A DNA stretch of 64,000 bases from Cherax quadricarinatus (taxonomy: Eukaryota; Arthropoda; Malacostraca; Decapoda; Parastacidae), in NCBI RefSeq assembly GCF_038502225.1, contig NC_091378.1:9507432-9571431 (forward strand), written 5' to 3'. Under the pieces are notes generated by a model. The model did not search any database, had not been told where the DNA came from, and saw only the letters and a list, made by a program, of their open reading frames with translations. Below, one piece after another: positions 11,580-21,739 of this stretch (the stretch's first letter is position 1; every line of letters starts with the position of its first letter). The position numbers were made by a program, and so were the translations under genes.

Positions 11580-11983
11580 AACGTAAGTAACCATTCTACA
11601 GAATTCATTACCTTTGTAACTTGTGAGCTCATTACCTTTGTTCCTAGTTCAGCTATCAAAACTTTGGGGGCCTAGTCCCTGGACCCATTACGTACCTCTG
11701 TAATCTGTAAATACCTTTGTAACTTGTCATGATTGTGACCAGACCTACCTGGAGTTCATTACCTTTGTAAATTGTGAGTTCATTACCTTTGTAAATTGTG
11801 AGTTCATTACCTTTGTAAATTGTGAGTTCATTACCTTTGTAAATTGTGAGTTCATTACCTCTGCAACTTGCTCAGCTATCAAAACTTTGGAGTCCAGTCC
11901 CTGGACCAATTATGTACCTCTGTAATCTTTTGACTACCGCCCACAGGATGGGTATGGGGTGCATAATAAACATATTAAACTAA
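11580..11983 (+). mobile_element. LINE-like 3' end with an internal 24-bp repeat
   Basis: Contains two copies of a terminal block (CAGCTATCAAAACTTTGG then CCAGTCCCTGGACC, near 11648 and 11872). It ends with CCCACAGGATGGGTATGGGG and CATAATAAAC followed by ACTAACTAACTA. I recognise this end as a common decapod retroelement 3' terminus; a remnant of the same end lies at 26282-26320. Between the two blocks are five copies of a 24-bp unit (TTCATTACCTTTGTAAATTG). The family name is unknown to me. Confidence 0.5.
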
Positions 11984-14712
11984 CTAACTACTCACCACCA
12001 CTACAACCTCCCCTACCACTCACCACCACTACAACCTTCCCTACCACTTACTACCAATATAACCTCCCCTACCACTCACCACCACTACAACCTCTACTAC
12101 CAGTCACCACCACTACAACCACCCCTACCAGTCACCACCACTACAACCAACCCTACCTCCCACCACCACTACATCCTCCACTACCAGTCACCACCACTAC
12201 AACCTCCCCTACCAGTCACCAACACTACAACCATCCCTACCAGTCACCACCACTACAACGTTCCCTACCAGTCACCACCACTTCAACCACCCCTACCAGT
12301 CACCACTACAACCACCCCTACCGGTCACCACCACTACCTCTACTACCAGTCACCACTACTGCAACCACCCCTACCAGTCACCACCACTACAGCCTCCACT
12401 ATCAGTCACCACCACTACAACCACCTCTACCACTCACCATCACTACAACCTCCACTACCAGTCACCACCACTACAACCACCCTTACCAGTCACCACCAGT
12501 ACAACCACCCCTACCAGTCACCATCACTACAACCATTCCTACCAGTCACCACCACTACAACCTCCACTACCACTCACCACCACTACAACCTCCACTACCA
12601 GTCACCACCACTACAACCACCCCCACCAGTCACCACCCCTACCAGTCACCACTACAACCTTCACTACCAGTTACCACCAATACAACCTTCAATACCAGTC
12701 ACCACCACTACAACCACCCCTACCAGTCACCACCACTACAACCACCCCTACCAGTCACCACCACTACAATCTCCATTACCAGTCATCACCCCTACAACTT
12801 CCACTACCATTCACACCGCTGCAATCACCCCTACCAGTCACCAATACTACAACCTCCACTACAACCTCCACTACCAGTCACACCACTACAACCACCCTTA
12901 CCAGTCATCACCACTAAGACCACCCCTACCAGTCACCACCAGTGCAACGTCCACTACCAGTCACCACCACTACATCCTCCCCTACCAGTCACCACCACTA
13001 CAACCATCCCTACCAGTCACCACCACTACAACCTCCCCTACCAGTCACCACCACTACAACTATCCCTACCAGTCACCACCACTACAACCTCCCCTACTAG
13101 TCACCACCACTACAACCATCCTTACCAGTCACCACCACTACATTCTCCCCTACCAGTCACCACCACTACAACCATCAGTACCAGTCACCACCACTACAAC
13201 CTCCACTACAAGTCACACCACTACAACCTCCACTACCAGTCACACCACTACAACCACCCTTACCAGTCATCACCACTACAACCACCCTTACCAGTCACCA
13301 CCAGTGCAACCTCCACTACCAGTCACCTTCACTAAATCCTCCCCTACCAGTCACCACCACTACAACCATCCCTATCAGTCACCACCATTACAACCTCCCC
13401 TACCAGTCACCACCACTACAACCATCCCTACCAGTCACCACCACTACAACCATCCCTACCAGTCACCACCACTACAACCTCCCTTACTAGTCACCACCAC
13501 TACAACCATCCCTACCAGTCACCACCACTACAACCTCCCCTACCAGTCACCACCACTACAACCACCCCTACCGGTCACCACCACTACAACCTCCCCTACC
13601 AATCACCACCATTACAACCACCCCTACCGGTCACCACCACTACAACCACCCTTACCAGTCACCATCAATACAACCACCCTTACCAGTCACTACCACTGCA
13701 ACCTCCACTACCAGTCACCACCACTACATCCTCCCCTACCAGTCACCACCACTACAACCGTCCCTACCAGTCACCACCACTACAACCACCCCTACCGGTC
13801 ACCACCTCTACAACCTTCCCTACCAGCCACCACCACTACAACCATCCCTACCAGTCACCGCCACTACAACCTCCCCTACCAGTCACCACCACTACAACCA
13901 TCCCTACCGGTCACCACCACTACAACCTCCCCTACCAATCACCACCACTACAACCACCCCTACCGGTCACCACCACTACAACCTCCCCTACCAATCACCA
14001 CCATTACAACCACCCCTACCGGTCACCACCACTACAACCACCCTTACCAGTCACCATCAATACAACCACCCTTACCAGTCACCACCACTGCAACCTCCAC
14101 TACCAGTCACCACCACTACAACCTTCCCTACCAGCCACCACCACTACAACCATCCCTACCAGTCACCGCCACTACAACCTCCCCTACCAGTCACCACCAC
14201 TACAACCATCCCTACCAGTCACCACCATTACATCCTCCCCCACTAGTCACCACCACTACAACCACCCCTACCAGTCACCACCACTACAACCTCCCCTACC
14301 AGTCACCACCACTCCAACCACCCCTACCGATCACCATCACTACAACCTCCCCTACCAATCACCACCACTACAACCACCCCTACCGGTCACCACCATTACA
14401 ACCTCCCCTACCAGTCACCACCACTACAACCACCCCTACCAATCACCACCACTACAACCACCCCTACCAGTCACCACCACCACTCCAACCACCCCTACCG
14501 ATCACCATCACTACAACCTCCCCTACCAATCACCACCACTACAACCACCCCTACCGGTCACCACCATTACAACCTCCCCTACCAGTCACCACCACTACAA
14601 CCTCCCCTACCAATCACCACCACTACAACCACCCCTACCAGTCACCACCACCACTACAACCACCCCTACCGGTCACCACCACTACAACCTCCCCTACCAA
14701 TCACCACCAGTG
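11984..14712. repeat. 28-bp minisatellite array (about 97 copies)
   Basis: The unit contains CCTACCAGTCACCACCACTA followed by CAACCACC. The spacing is 28 bp in most units, with occasional 25- or 31-bp variants. Since 28 leaves remainder one on division by three, each reading frame cycles through the same 28-residue peptide series and stays open for over 450 codons. This explains the long T/P/H-rich frames here, which I do not call genes. Confidence 0.96.
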
Positions 14713-15185
14713 CAACTACTACAACTAATGATTCTCTCACTCCTACGTATCAACACACAAAAAACAACATAACTCTCAGAAACTGCCATTTGTATCACAG
14801 CCGAAGTTCATATAAATTAAACTTAAAAACTCTTCCTCCAGTTGTAAGATTTTGTATCAGAATGAAAGATAAATTCTAGCTGGCTGTAGCCACGCTACCA
14901 TGTGCTACGTCGTGCTGTCTCATACTGTCTGCTGTTATCCCGTGCTATCAACATCAAAGAGCAAGGGAATAGTGAAGAGCATATATATTCCTCTTTATTC
15001 CCTGTTCTCTTTTTTTTCCATGTTTGTCTCTCCTTTTCTAAGCATCTTACTGGAATTCCTTCATTAATTTTGTCCTCTTCCTCACCTCTCACTTCTTCCT
15101 TTATCTCAGTTCCATCTTTCGCTCTCCTTTAATTCTCCCTCACATCTAAGCCTCTTTTTCACCTCTCAAGTCATCTCTCCTCTCA
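14713..15185. other. No gene recognised
   Basis: Unique sequence, becoming pyrimidine-rich from about 14990 and passing into the 21-bp array. Confidence 0.4.
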
Positions 15186-15259
15186 CCTCTTCCCTTCACT
15201 CTCTCCTTAATTTCTTACACTCTACACTCTCCTTTATCTCCTTTACCTCTGTTTTCTTC

Positions 15260-16065
15260 ACTTCTTGTAGTGTCCTCCTCACCTCTTGCACTCTCTTCTT
15301 CACCTCTTTCACTCTCCTCCTCATCTCTTTCACTCTCTTCCTCACCTCTTGCACTCTCCTCCTCACCTCTTTCACTCTTTTCCTCACCTCTTGCACTCTC
15401 CTCCTCACCTCTTGCACTCTCCTCCTCACCTCTTGCACTCTCCTCCTCACCTCTTTCACTCTTTTCCTCACCTCTTGCACTCTCCTCACTTCTTGCACTC
15501 TGTTCCTCACCTCATGCACTCTCCTCCTCAATTCTTGCACTCTCCTCACTTCTTGCACTCTCTTCCTCACCTCTTGCACTCTCCTCCTCACCTCTTGCAC
15601 TCTCCTCCTCACCTCTTTCACTCTTTTCCTCACCTTTTGCACTCTCCTCCTCACCTCTTGCACTCTCCTCACCTCTTTTACTCTTTTCCTCACCTCTTGC
15701 ACTCTCTTCCTCACCTTTTCCACTCTCCTCCTTACTTCTTGCACTCTCTTCCTCACCTCTTGCACTCTCCTCCTCACCTCTTTCACTCTCTTCCTCACCT
15801 CTTGCACTCTCCTCACTTCTTGCACTCTCCTCCTCACCTCTTGCACTCTCCTCCTCACCTCTTGCACTCTCCTCCTCACTTCTTGCACTCTCCTCCTCAC
15901 CTCTTGCACTCTCCTCCTCACTTCTTGCACTCTCCTCCTCACCTCTTGCACTCTCCTCCTCACTTCTTGCACTCTCTTCCTCACCGCTTGCGCTTTCCTC
16001 CTCACCTCTTTCACTCTCTTCCTCACCTCTTGCACTCTCCTCCTCACTTCTTGCACTCTTCCTCA
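15260..16065. repeat. 21-bp minisatellite array (about 38 copies)
   Basis: The unit is close to TCTTGCACTCTCCTCCTCAC plus one base, with variants TTTCACTC and TTCCTC. 15186-15260 is a more degenerate lead-in. The period equals seven codons, so the minus strand gives a regular heptad series (QEVRRRV and variants) over 286 codons. No promoter, splice site or family similarity supports a gene. Confidence 0.93.
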
Positions 16066-16307
16066 TCCCTTACAAAAAACCCAAGTTCTTTGCAAAGGAT
16101 TGCATCTCCAGGTCTTGCTATAAACCAACTAAGTCTAGCCAAAGTTCAATCACAGGTAAAGACTTTAAGTATTTACAAAGTTACTTTGCAGTTTACCCTG
16201 TATTCCCAACACGAGAACATATGTACGCTTTATTCAGTTGTGTACAAAAAGGCCAACCTATGTTCAGCAGGTTTGTAATGGTAATTTAATAGTGTGTAAT
16301 AAGTTAA

Positions 16308-16575
16308 ACCACGGTACTTGTGGGGATTGGACCCATGAGCTAGAGTTCGTCACAGCCACGCTGGCGGGAGATTCATCTGTAAAAACTTGCATTTGTGGTC
16401 GCAGTGGTGGCCCATATTACTCTCCCTATGGTATAGAAATATACATAGTTGGATGACTTATTGTATCCAGTGGCCCAGTGGCTTACGCACTGGCCTGGAG
16501 CTTTCGACTCACTCGCCATGGGTTCTATCCCCACCCGTACCGTGGTTTGTTGCAATCATGTCATTATGTAGTGAA
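16308..16575. mobile_element. tRNA-derived SINE with inverted ends
   Basis: The left end is AAACCACGGTACTTGTGGGG with a minus-strand tRNA-like head. The right end is TTCTATCCCCACCCGTACCG followed by TGGTTT. The middle shares TTCGTCACAGCCACGCTGG, TTGCATTTGTGGTC and CTCCCTATGGTATAGAAATA with the 1721-2033 and 55820-56125 copies. It ends in the family tail TGCAATCATGTCATTA. No clean target duplication. Confidence 0.7.
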
Positions 16576-16609
16576 TAATAACAGTGTTAATGCGGCCATG
16601 CATAGAATC

Positions 16610-16800
16610 CGATAAACCGTAGAACGGGTGGGGATCGAAATCGCAGGACAGTGTGTTATCCACTTTACCACACCGGCTTAATAAGATTCATCCAATTAAG
16701 AAATTTCTTTACAAGATAGGAAGCTCAGCAGCACGGGTTCGAATCCCAGCCGTTCCCCGATTAGTTTGCAATCGTGTTATTAAGATTTCGTGAGTTATGG
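16610..16800. mobile_element. tRNA-derived SINE fragment with inverted ends
   Basis: A left minus-strand head (ACGGGTGGGGATCGAAATCG) and a right plus-strand head (ACGGGTTCGAATCCCAGCC). They are joined through a short middle (AATAAGATTCATCCAATTAA) and followed by the family tail TTTGCAATCGTGTTATTAAG. Confidence 0.65.
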
Positions 16801-16959
16801 AACACATCTAAGTGAAGTGTTTATCAACTGGAGATGTGAGAGGGTCTAGCGGTCTGACGTCTCCCTGGAAGTGAGTTAGCGTCGGCTGGCTTACCATCCC
16901 CCCTCTGACACATCAAAAGCCTTCAGGATTTAGCTAAATATACTAATTCTAGAATGATC

Positions 16960-17285
16960 TACTCATGACCCTAGGATGGTCGACTCATTGCTAGAGGGCT
17001 CTGATTCTGTGATAGTCGGCTTATTACTAGAGGACTCTGATTCTAGGATGGTCGACTCATTGCTAGAAGGCTGACTCATGAATGGTCGACTCATGGCTAG
17101 AAGGCTCTGATCCTAGGATGGTCGACTCATCACGAGGGCTCTGATCCTAGTATGGTCGATTCATTGCTAGAGGGTTCTGATTCTAGGATGATCGACTCAA
17201 TGATAGAGCTCTGATAGCAGGATGGTCGACCCTTCACTAGAGGGCTCTGATCCTAGGATGGTCGTCTCATTGCTAGAGGTCTCTG
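16960..17285. repeat. Minisatellite of about 42 bp (about 8 diverged copies)
   Basis: Units contain CTAGGATGGTCGACTCATTG and CTAGAGGGCTCTGAT. Copies differ by substitutions and small indels, so this is an old array. Confidence 0.85.
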
Positions 17286-17424
17286 GCTAGTTGTGCTTCC
17301 ATCTGGCTGAGATGACATGAATAATTGTGGTTTATATAACGTGTGTCACGTACAGGAACAATATTACATCGCAGAGAGACGAGGTGAGCTTCACTTGTCA
17401 AGACCACTCACCTGTGTACTCGGT

Positions 17425-17635
17425 CCATTCAGTACCTGTCACCCCTGTCACCCCTCTCCCACTCTCTGTCTCACCTCTCACTCCTCTCCCACTCTCTCTC
17501 ACCTCTCATCCCTCTCCCTCACATTTTCTCACCCTCACCTCTCACCCTTCCCTTACCCTCTCAATCTCTTCGTCCCCTCTTACCCTCTCCTTCACTTCTC
17601 ACCCTCTCCCTCTCCTCTCATCTAACTCTAATCCC
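17425..17635. repeat. Pyrimidine-rich tract
   Basis: CT/CAC-rich sequence (CCTCTCACTCCTCTCCCACT and the like) without exact period. 27230-27435 is similar. Confidence 0.7.
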
Positions 17636-17641
17636 ACTCGA

Positions 17642-18520
17642 CTTTGAAGAAGCCATTGATGGCATGCCTTGGCACTCAGCCCCTGGTCCAGACTCGTGCA
17701 ACTTCATATTCATCAAAATTTACAAGAAACCACTATCAGGTGTCATAAATATTCTGTGGAGACGATTCCATGACACAGCAGTGATATAAAATTAATTAAA
17801 AACCACTGATAAAGCATCACTTTACAAGGGTGACAGTAAAGCAATCACAAGAAACTATAGATCGGTAGTGCTAACGTCTCATGTTATCAAAATTTTTAAA
17901 AGGGCTTAGAAAACGCAAGGATTCACAACAGTTGCACAACCCAGGGCAACATGGTTGTAGAAGATTGAGACACTGATGCAATATATAGGAATCTTTATTA
18001 AGGGAACATTTCGCCCCACAGTGGCTTCAGCAGTCCAAACTCCTCCTCTCCTTACCCACTTCTACTTTGTATTGGACTAATGAAGCTACTGTGTGGCGAA
18101 CCGTTTTCTTAATAAAGATTCCCATATGTTGCATAAGTGTCTCAATCTTCAACCTGTCGGTTTTCAAAACCATTTATCACATAAACATGGTTGTAGAGAA
18201 AGTCGCTCTTGCCTCTTTGCAAGAACTTAGAGAAATCCTTTTTGGCGTGAGTGACTTTTTAATCATCGCATAAATCGCAGCAAGAACCAATAACCGGAAA
18301 AGTGAGCAGCTGAATTTTTAATTTGTAACAAATTGGACGCAAAGAGTAATAGTGAAGAAAGTTGAATATCATATCAGAATAAACAGATACAAATTGTAGC
18401 ACCGTATATTCTGTCACAGAAAACAAACTGATGTTCAATGAGGACAAACATCAGGTACGTCATCTATGGAAAAATTGAAAAAATGGTTGGAATAGATAAT
18501 AAAATGAACTCAAATAAATC
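17642..18520 (+). pseudogene. Decayed LINE reverse transcriptase, split by a retroposon
   Basis: 17642-17950 encodes, with stops and one frame break, the front half of a Jockey/CR1-like RT: SAPGPD, the LTSHVIKIFKR block (usual form LTS..K..E), then the PGQHG-type motif. The frame resumes after the insertion at 18198 with REKVALASLQEL. A later piece near 18430 reads FNEDKHQV, the post-catalytic block. The catalytic YADD region is not preserved. The split is explained by the 222-bp insertion at 17962-18183 with a 14-bp target duplication. Inactive; clade tentative. Confidence 0.65.
17962..18183. mobile_element. Small retroposon with inverted internal arms, inserted in a LINE
   Basis: Flanked by a 14-bp duplication, AACATGGTTGTAGA at 17948-17961 and 18184-18197. 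The left arm begins AGATTGAGACACTGATGCAA and continues through TTTCGCC. The right arm, at 18095-18149, is its inverted copy and ends GCATAAGTGTCTCAATCTTC. The unit ends in ACCATTTATCACATAAA. The arms contain GGAATCTTTATTAA and GTTTCGCC-like motifs shared with 26845-27010 and 28848-29325. There is no coding capacity. The long target duplication points to LINE-type retroposition, but the hairpin-like arms resemble a MITE. Confidence 0.75.
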
Positions 18521-18664
18521 AGAAGAGCAAAAGAGGAACGCGAAGGTTTTAATGATAATAGCAGAAAATCTTAACTTCAAGGATCACAATAGCTGGGTGG
18601 GTCCAGCGCCCCTCCCTCGGTATATTTGGAAGCCAGGCCTGCGTTTCCTATCTTCTTAAGTGTA

Positions 18665-18862
18665 TCAGCTCCCCCTCGGCGTAGTATAATGGTTGTAACC
18701 ATTGCCATAATTGTAAAAGTTGACTGGTAAGCCAGTGGAAGGCCTCGGTCAGATGACCAAAAGCTTCAGCTGCGGGTCGTCATATGACTAAAACCCGAGT
18801 CAGGAAACACTTGTTCTGTTTCCTGACAAGCCGTACCTAACCTAACCTAACCTAACCCTTAG
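18665..18862 (+). mobile_element. SINE-like unit with a (CCTAA)n tail
   Basis: Begins near CTCCCCCTCGGCGTAGTATA, contains AGGCCTCGGTCAGATGACC and AAACCCGAGTCAGGAAACA, and ends at 18836-18859 with four CCTAA units. CCTAA/TTAGG is the usual arthropod telomere repeat. I recognise the body as a dispersed decapod repeat. No A/B boxes are convincing, and no target duplication was found. Confidence 0.55.
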
Positions 18863-20411
18863 CGTAAGTGTTACAAATGGTCACAATGCAGTAGACTGTG
18901 AAATACTCCATTCTCGGTGTGGACAGCATACCGAGTAACGTCCCACTAAGGAATGCACAGTGGGGCTTGACAGTCATTGGGGAAGGTCAGAAATTTAAAT
19001 ATATCAACTGTAAAGGAGTTGGGATTACAAATGGAACTCAAATATCCTTTGATCTTAACCAGACTTAATGGCAACCGTGGGTGAGGCCAGCCAGCCTACC
19101 ACTGCCATACCCATGACCCCACCTCTTAGAGAGTGTGGGAGATCCCGTCCTTCTTACAATTGTTATTGGTGACACAAAACTGTCTTATGTTACACCATTT
19201 GTGGAGGAGTTAACCACCTTTGTTAGCACATAAGGAGTCACTGTTGTGCCAACGATAACAACCTGCGGAGGAGCCTGTTACTCCTCTGAACATACTTGTC
19301 CCCATCTGTCAGATGAGCACCTCACTTGTGACTGTTACAAAACTCGTCTTCTTAACCTTCTCCAGTGGTATGATAGAGTGTTAAGGTAACATTCTTGTTG
19401 TACATATGACCTGTTTACGGTTTTGTAACAATAACTTTTAATAAGAATTCAGGATTACGAAACAATTAACTAAACTTAGAATCTTTACTAGTAGAGTTTT
19501 AGCTTAATGTATGATATAATGTTAGGATTAACATAAAATAAGGAGTTTAACTCTTACATTTTTCTTGGTACGTACCAGTACATTGATATGAATAAATGAA
19601 CCTCTTGAAGTCGAGCTTTGTACTAAGTTCACCAATAATATGCACCTATAATGGTTATTAAGACTTATCCACAAAGTAACTTACAATGCTTATAAAGACT
19701 TAGCTGAACTATCAATTCAGAGTATACCAGAACTCGTTAGTGACGGACTTAGTCTCATTCCCATCCAGCATGACTTAGAATAGCATGGACCACAAATTAA
19801 CCCACAAGGCCAACAAGGCTTGTTCAGTCAACTGAAAGATTAATTCGCTAGAGTATAAATAACTCGAAAGTGACAAGCTTAAGAAAGGGAGTCGAGTATG
19901 AAAGGAAAACGACCACAAGAGAGAACTTGACATGTCTCTTATTAGAGGTCAATGAATAACTGAGTGAGGTATACTCCCTTGGCTATGCAAGCCCGGACTG
20001 ACTTGAGACTACTCCTCCAAGCCTTACAATACATCGTGACATTGACGGTGCGAGGGACCGCCAGACACTAACAACCTAACGACAGTGAACCAGGTTGCTA
20101 CTCAGTGTAGCGCCTATCACTTAAAATAAACATCCTATCAACATAGCTAACAATATAAGGGCAGATAATACTATAAAGCACAATAGACATTATTTTAGCT
20201 AATAATAATGCCATCGGTAATATAGTATTAAGTGAATAGCAAAATATGTACACACAATATTAATTAACCTTGGGTCCAATCAGAGGACGCAACAGTGACT
20301 CATCGGATGCTGAAGATAGGTAAAAGCACAGGAATTATCTACCCTGAAAAACAAGCCAACCATGCCAGAGGCGCCACTAGAGAACACCAGTGTAACCTTG
20401 GTTTCTGTTAA
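18863..20411. other. No gene recognised
   Basis: About 1.5 kb of unique-looking AT-rich sequence upstream of LINE A. I see no open frame of note, no tandem repeat and no recognised transposon. Confidence 0.45.
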
Positions 20412-20474
20412 TGTGATAGGTCAGTTCGTCAACAGTCATTGAGTAGTGAGGACGTGTGCTGCTCATTTTCCAAC

Positions 20475-21725
20475 ATGGCGCTGCATAGCAACAGGCGCAT
20501 CAACACTGTTTGCGTTGAGTTGACCCGTGGGGCTGTCACGGGAGCCACGATGGATTTGTTACTACCGGCGATTATCCGTGATACCTATGGTATCGCAAAT
20601 GAAGAGATATGTGGTGTAGCACTTAATGGGACGACACGGATTTTCGTTAAAATGACGTCAGCAAATGTCTACGAAGCAGTGGTGGATAAGTATCAAGAGA
20701 CCATTATAGCCGTCAATTCAGCTGTATCAGTACGTCTTCATGATGTATCAAGATACTACACATGGGTAAAAATCAAGAATGTGCCTTTTGAAGCGACTGA
20801 TTTTGTTATAAAAGATGAACTACGTAATTATGGTACGGTTCATATGGCCTCTGCAGGTCGGTGGGCCGCTGGACCTTATGCTGGAAGTTTGGAGGGAACA
20901 TATTCAGTCAAAATGACCTTACGCCACCCCATACCGTCCTATATTATGTTGCAAGCATTTCGAACTCAAGTATATGTGACATATGCGGGGCAACGTCGTA
21001 CGTGTCGGCTGTGTGGGTCGTATGACCACATAGCGGCACAGTGTGGTAAGCGTCGTGGGAATCTCCAAATATCGCAACAGCAACAACCGGAAGAAGTCGA
21101 GGAAGTTGAGGGACGAGAACAGTCTTATGCTCACCCGTCTCGACAACGGACATCTTGGAGTGAAGAGGTAGAAAAAGCGCAGGAGAATGCTTTGGAGGAT
21201 GCAAAACAGCGAGAAGAATCACCGTCACTGGACATAAATAAAGTATTGGAAGAGACTCTGCCCACTATGGGGGAAGAGGATGTAGCGGCGTCTTTAGTGA
21301 AGGCACTGGATGTTTTGTTAGACGAGTCGATCGTCAACCATGTGGAGGATCCAGGTGCAATTTTGGGATCGGTTGAACATCATGGTGAGGCGACGGATGG
21401 AAGCATTGAGTCTAGTGTGTCGCATGGTATGACGGTAAATGTAGCAGAAGTGGAGGTGCATCACGATAGTACTAAAGAAATCCCAATGCAGGTGGAGGGT
21501 AGGACGCGAAAGCGAACTGCGACCCCATCAGACTCAGACGACGTGCTTACTCCTGCCCAAAGGCCAGGAAAAAAGTCTTGGGCGGATGTACAGAGGACAG
21601 GGAACAGAGAATCCACGAAACAAGGGTTTATCAAGGTGGTTCCCAAAAAAGGGGGGAGGGATAGAGGTGGTGTAAAATGTATAAGTGAAAAGTCTATACC
21701 TAGAACGAAAGGAAAACCCCATTAA
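20475..21725 (+). CDS. LINE A ORF1 protein (RNA-binding, CCHC zinc knuckle)
   Basis: 416 codons from the ATG at 20475, preferred over the upstream ATG at 20439 because LINE B starts at the same point (MACSYRRRINTV against MALHSNRRINTV) and both have CAACATGGCG around the start. The N-terminal 90 residues are conserved between the two elements. About residues 95-170 look like an RRM-type RNA-binding fold (YTWVKIKNVPFEA). CRLCGSYDHIAAQC at about residue 187 is a CX2CX4HX4C zinc knuckle. The C-terminal third is acidic and low in complexity, except for a conserved SDSDDVLTPAQR. The expected role is binding element RNA to form the retrotransposition particle. The frame is intact. Confidence 0.85.
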   Translation: MALHSNRRINTVCVELTRGAVTGATMDLLLPAIIRDTYGIANEEICGVALNGTTRIFVKMTSANVYEAVVDKYQETIIAVNSAVSVRLHDVSRYYTWVKIKNVPFEATDFVIKDELRNYGTVHMASAGRWAAGPYAGSLEGTYSVKMTLRHPIPSYIMLQAFRTQVYVTYAGQRRTCRLCGSYDHIAAQCGKRRGNLQISQQQQPEEVEEVEGREQSYAHPSRQRTSWSEEVEKAQENALEDAKQREESPSLDINKVLEETLPTMGEEDVAASLVKALDVLLDESIVNHVEDPGAILGSVEHHGEATDGSIESSVSHGMTVNVAEVEVHHDSTKEIPMQVEGRTRKRTATPSDSDDVLTPAQRPGKKSWADVQRTGNRESTKQGFIKVVPKKGGRDRGGVKCISEKSIPRTKGKPH

Positions 21726-21739
21726 TTGACTTTAAGGTT

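Noticed and set aside
11959..14728. Thr/Pro/His-rich frames of 458 and 474 codons, mucin-like at first sight
   Set aside because: Explained by the 28-bp repeat; the same peptide series appears in every frame.
18067..18273. 68-codon frame considered as a small gene
   Set aside because: It spans the right arm of a retroposon and the resumed LINE fragment across the target duplication, so it is a chance fusion.
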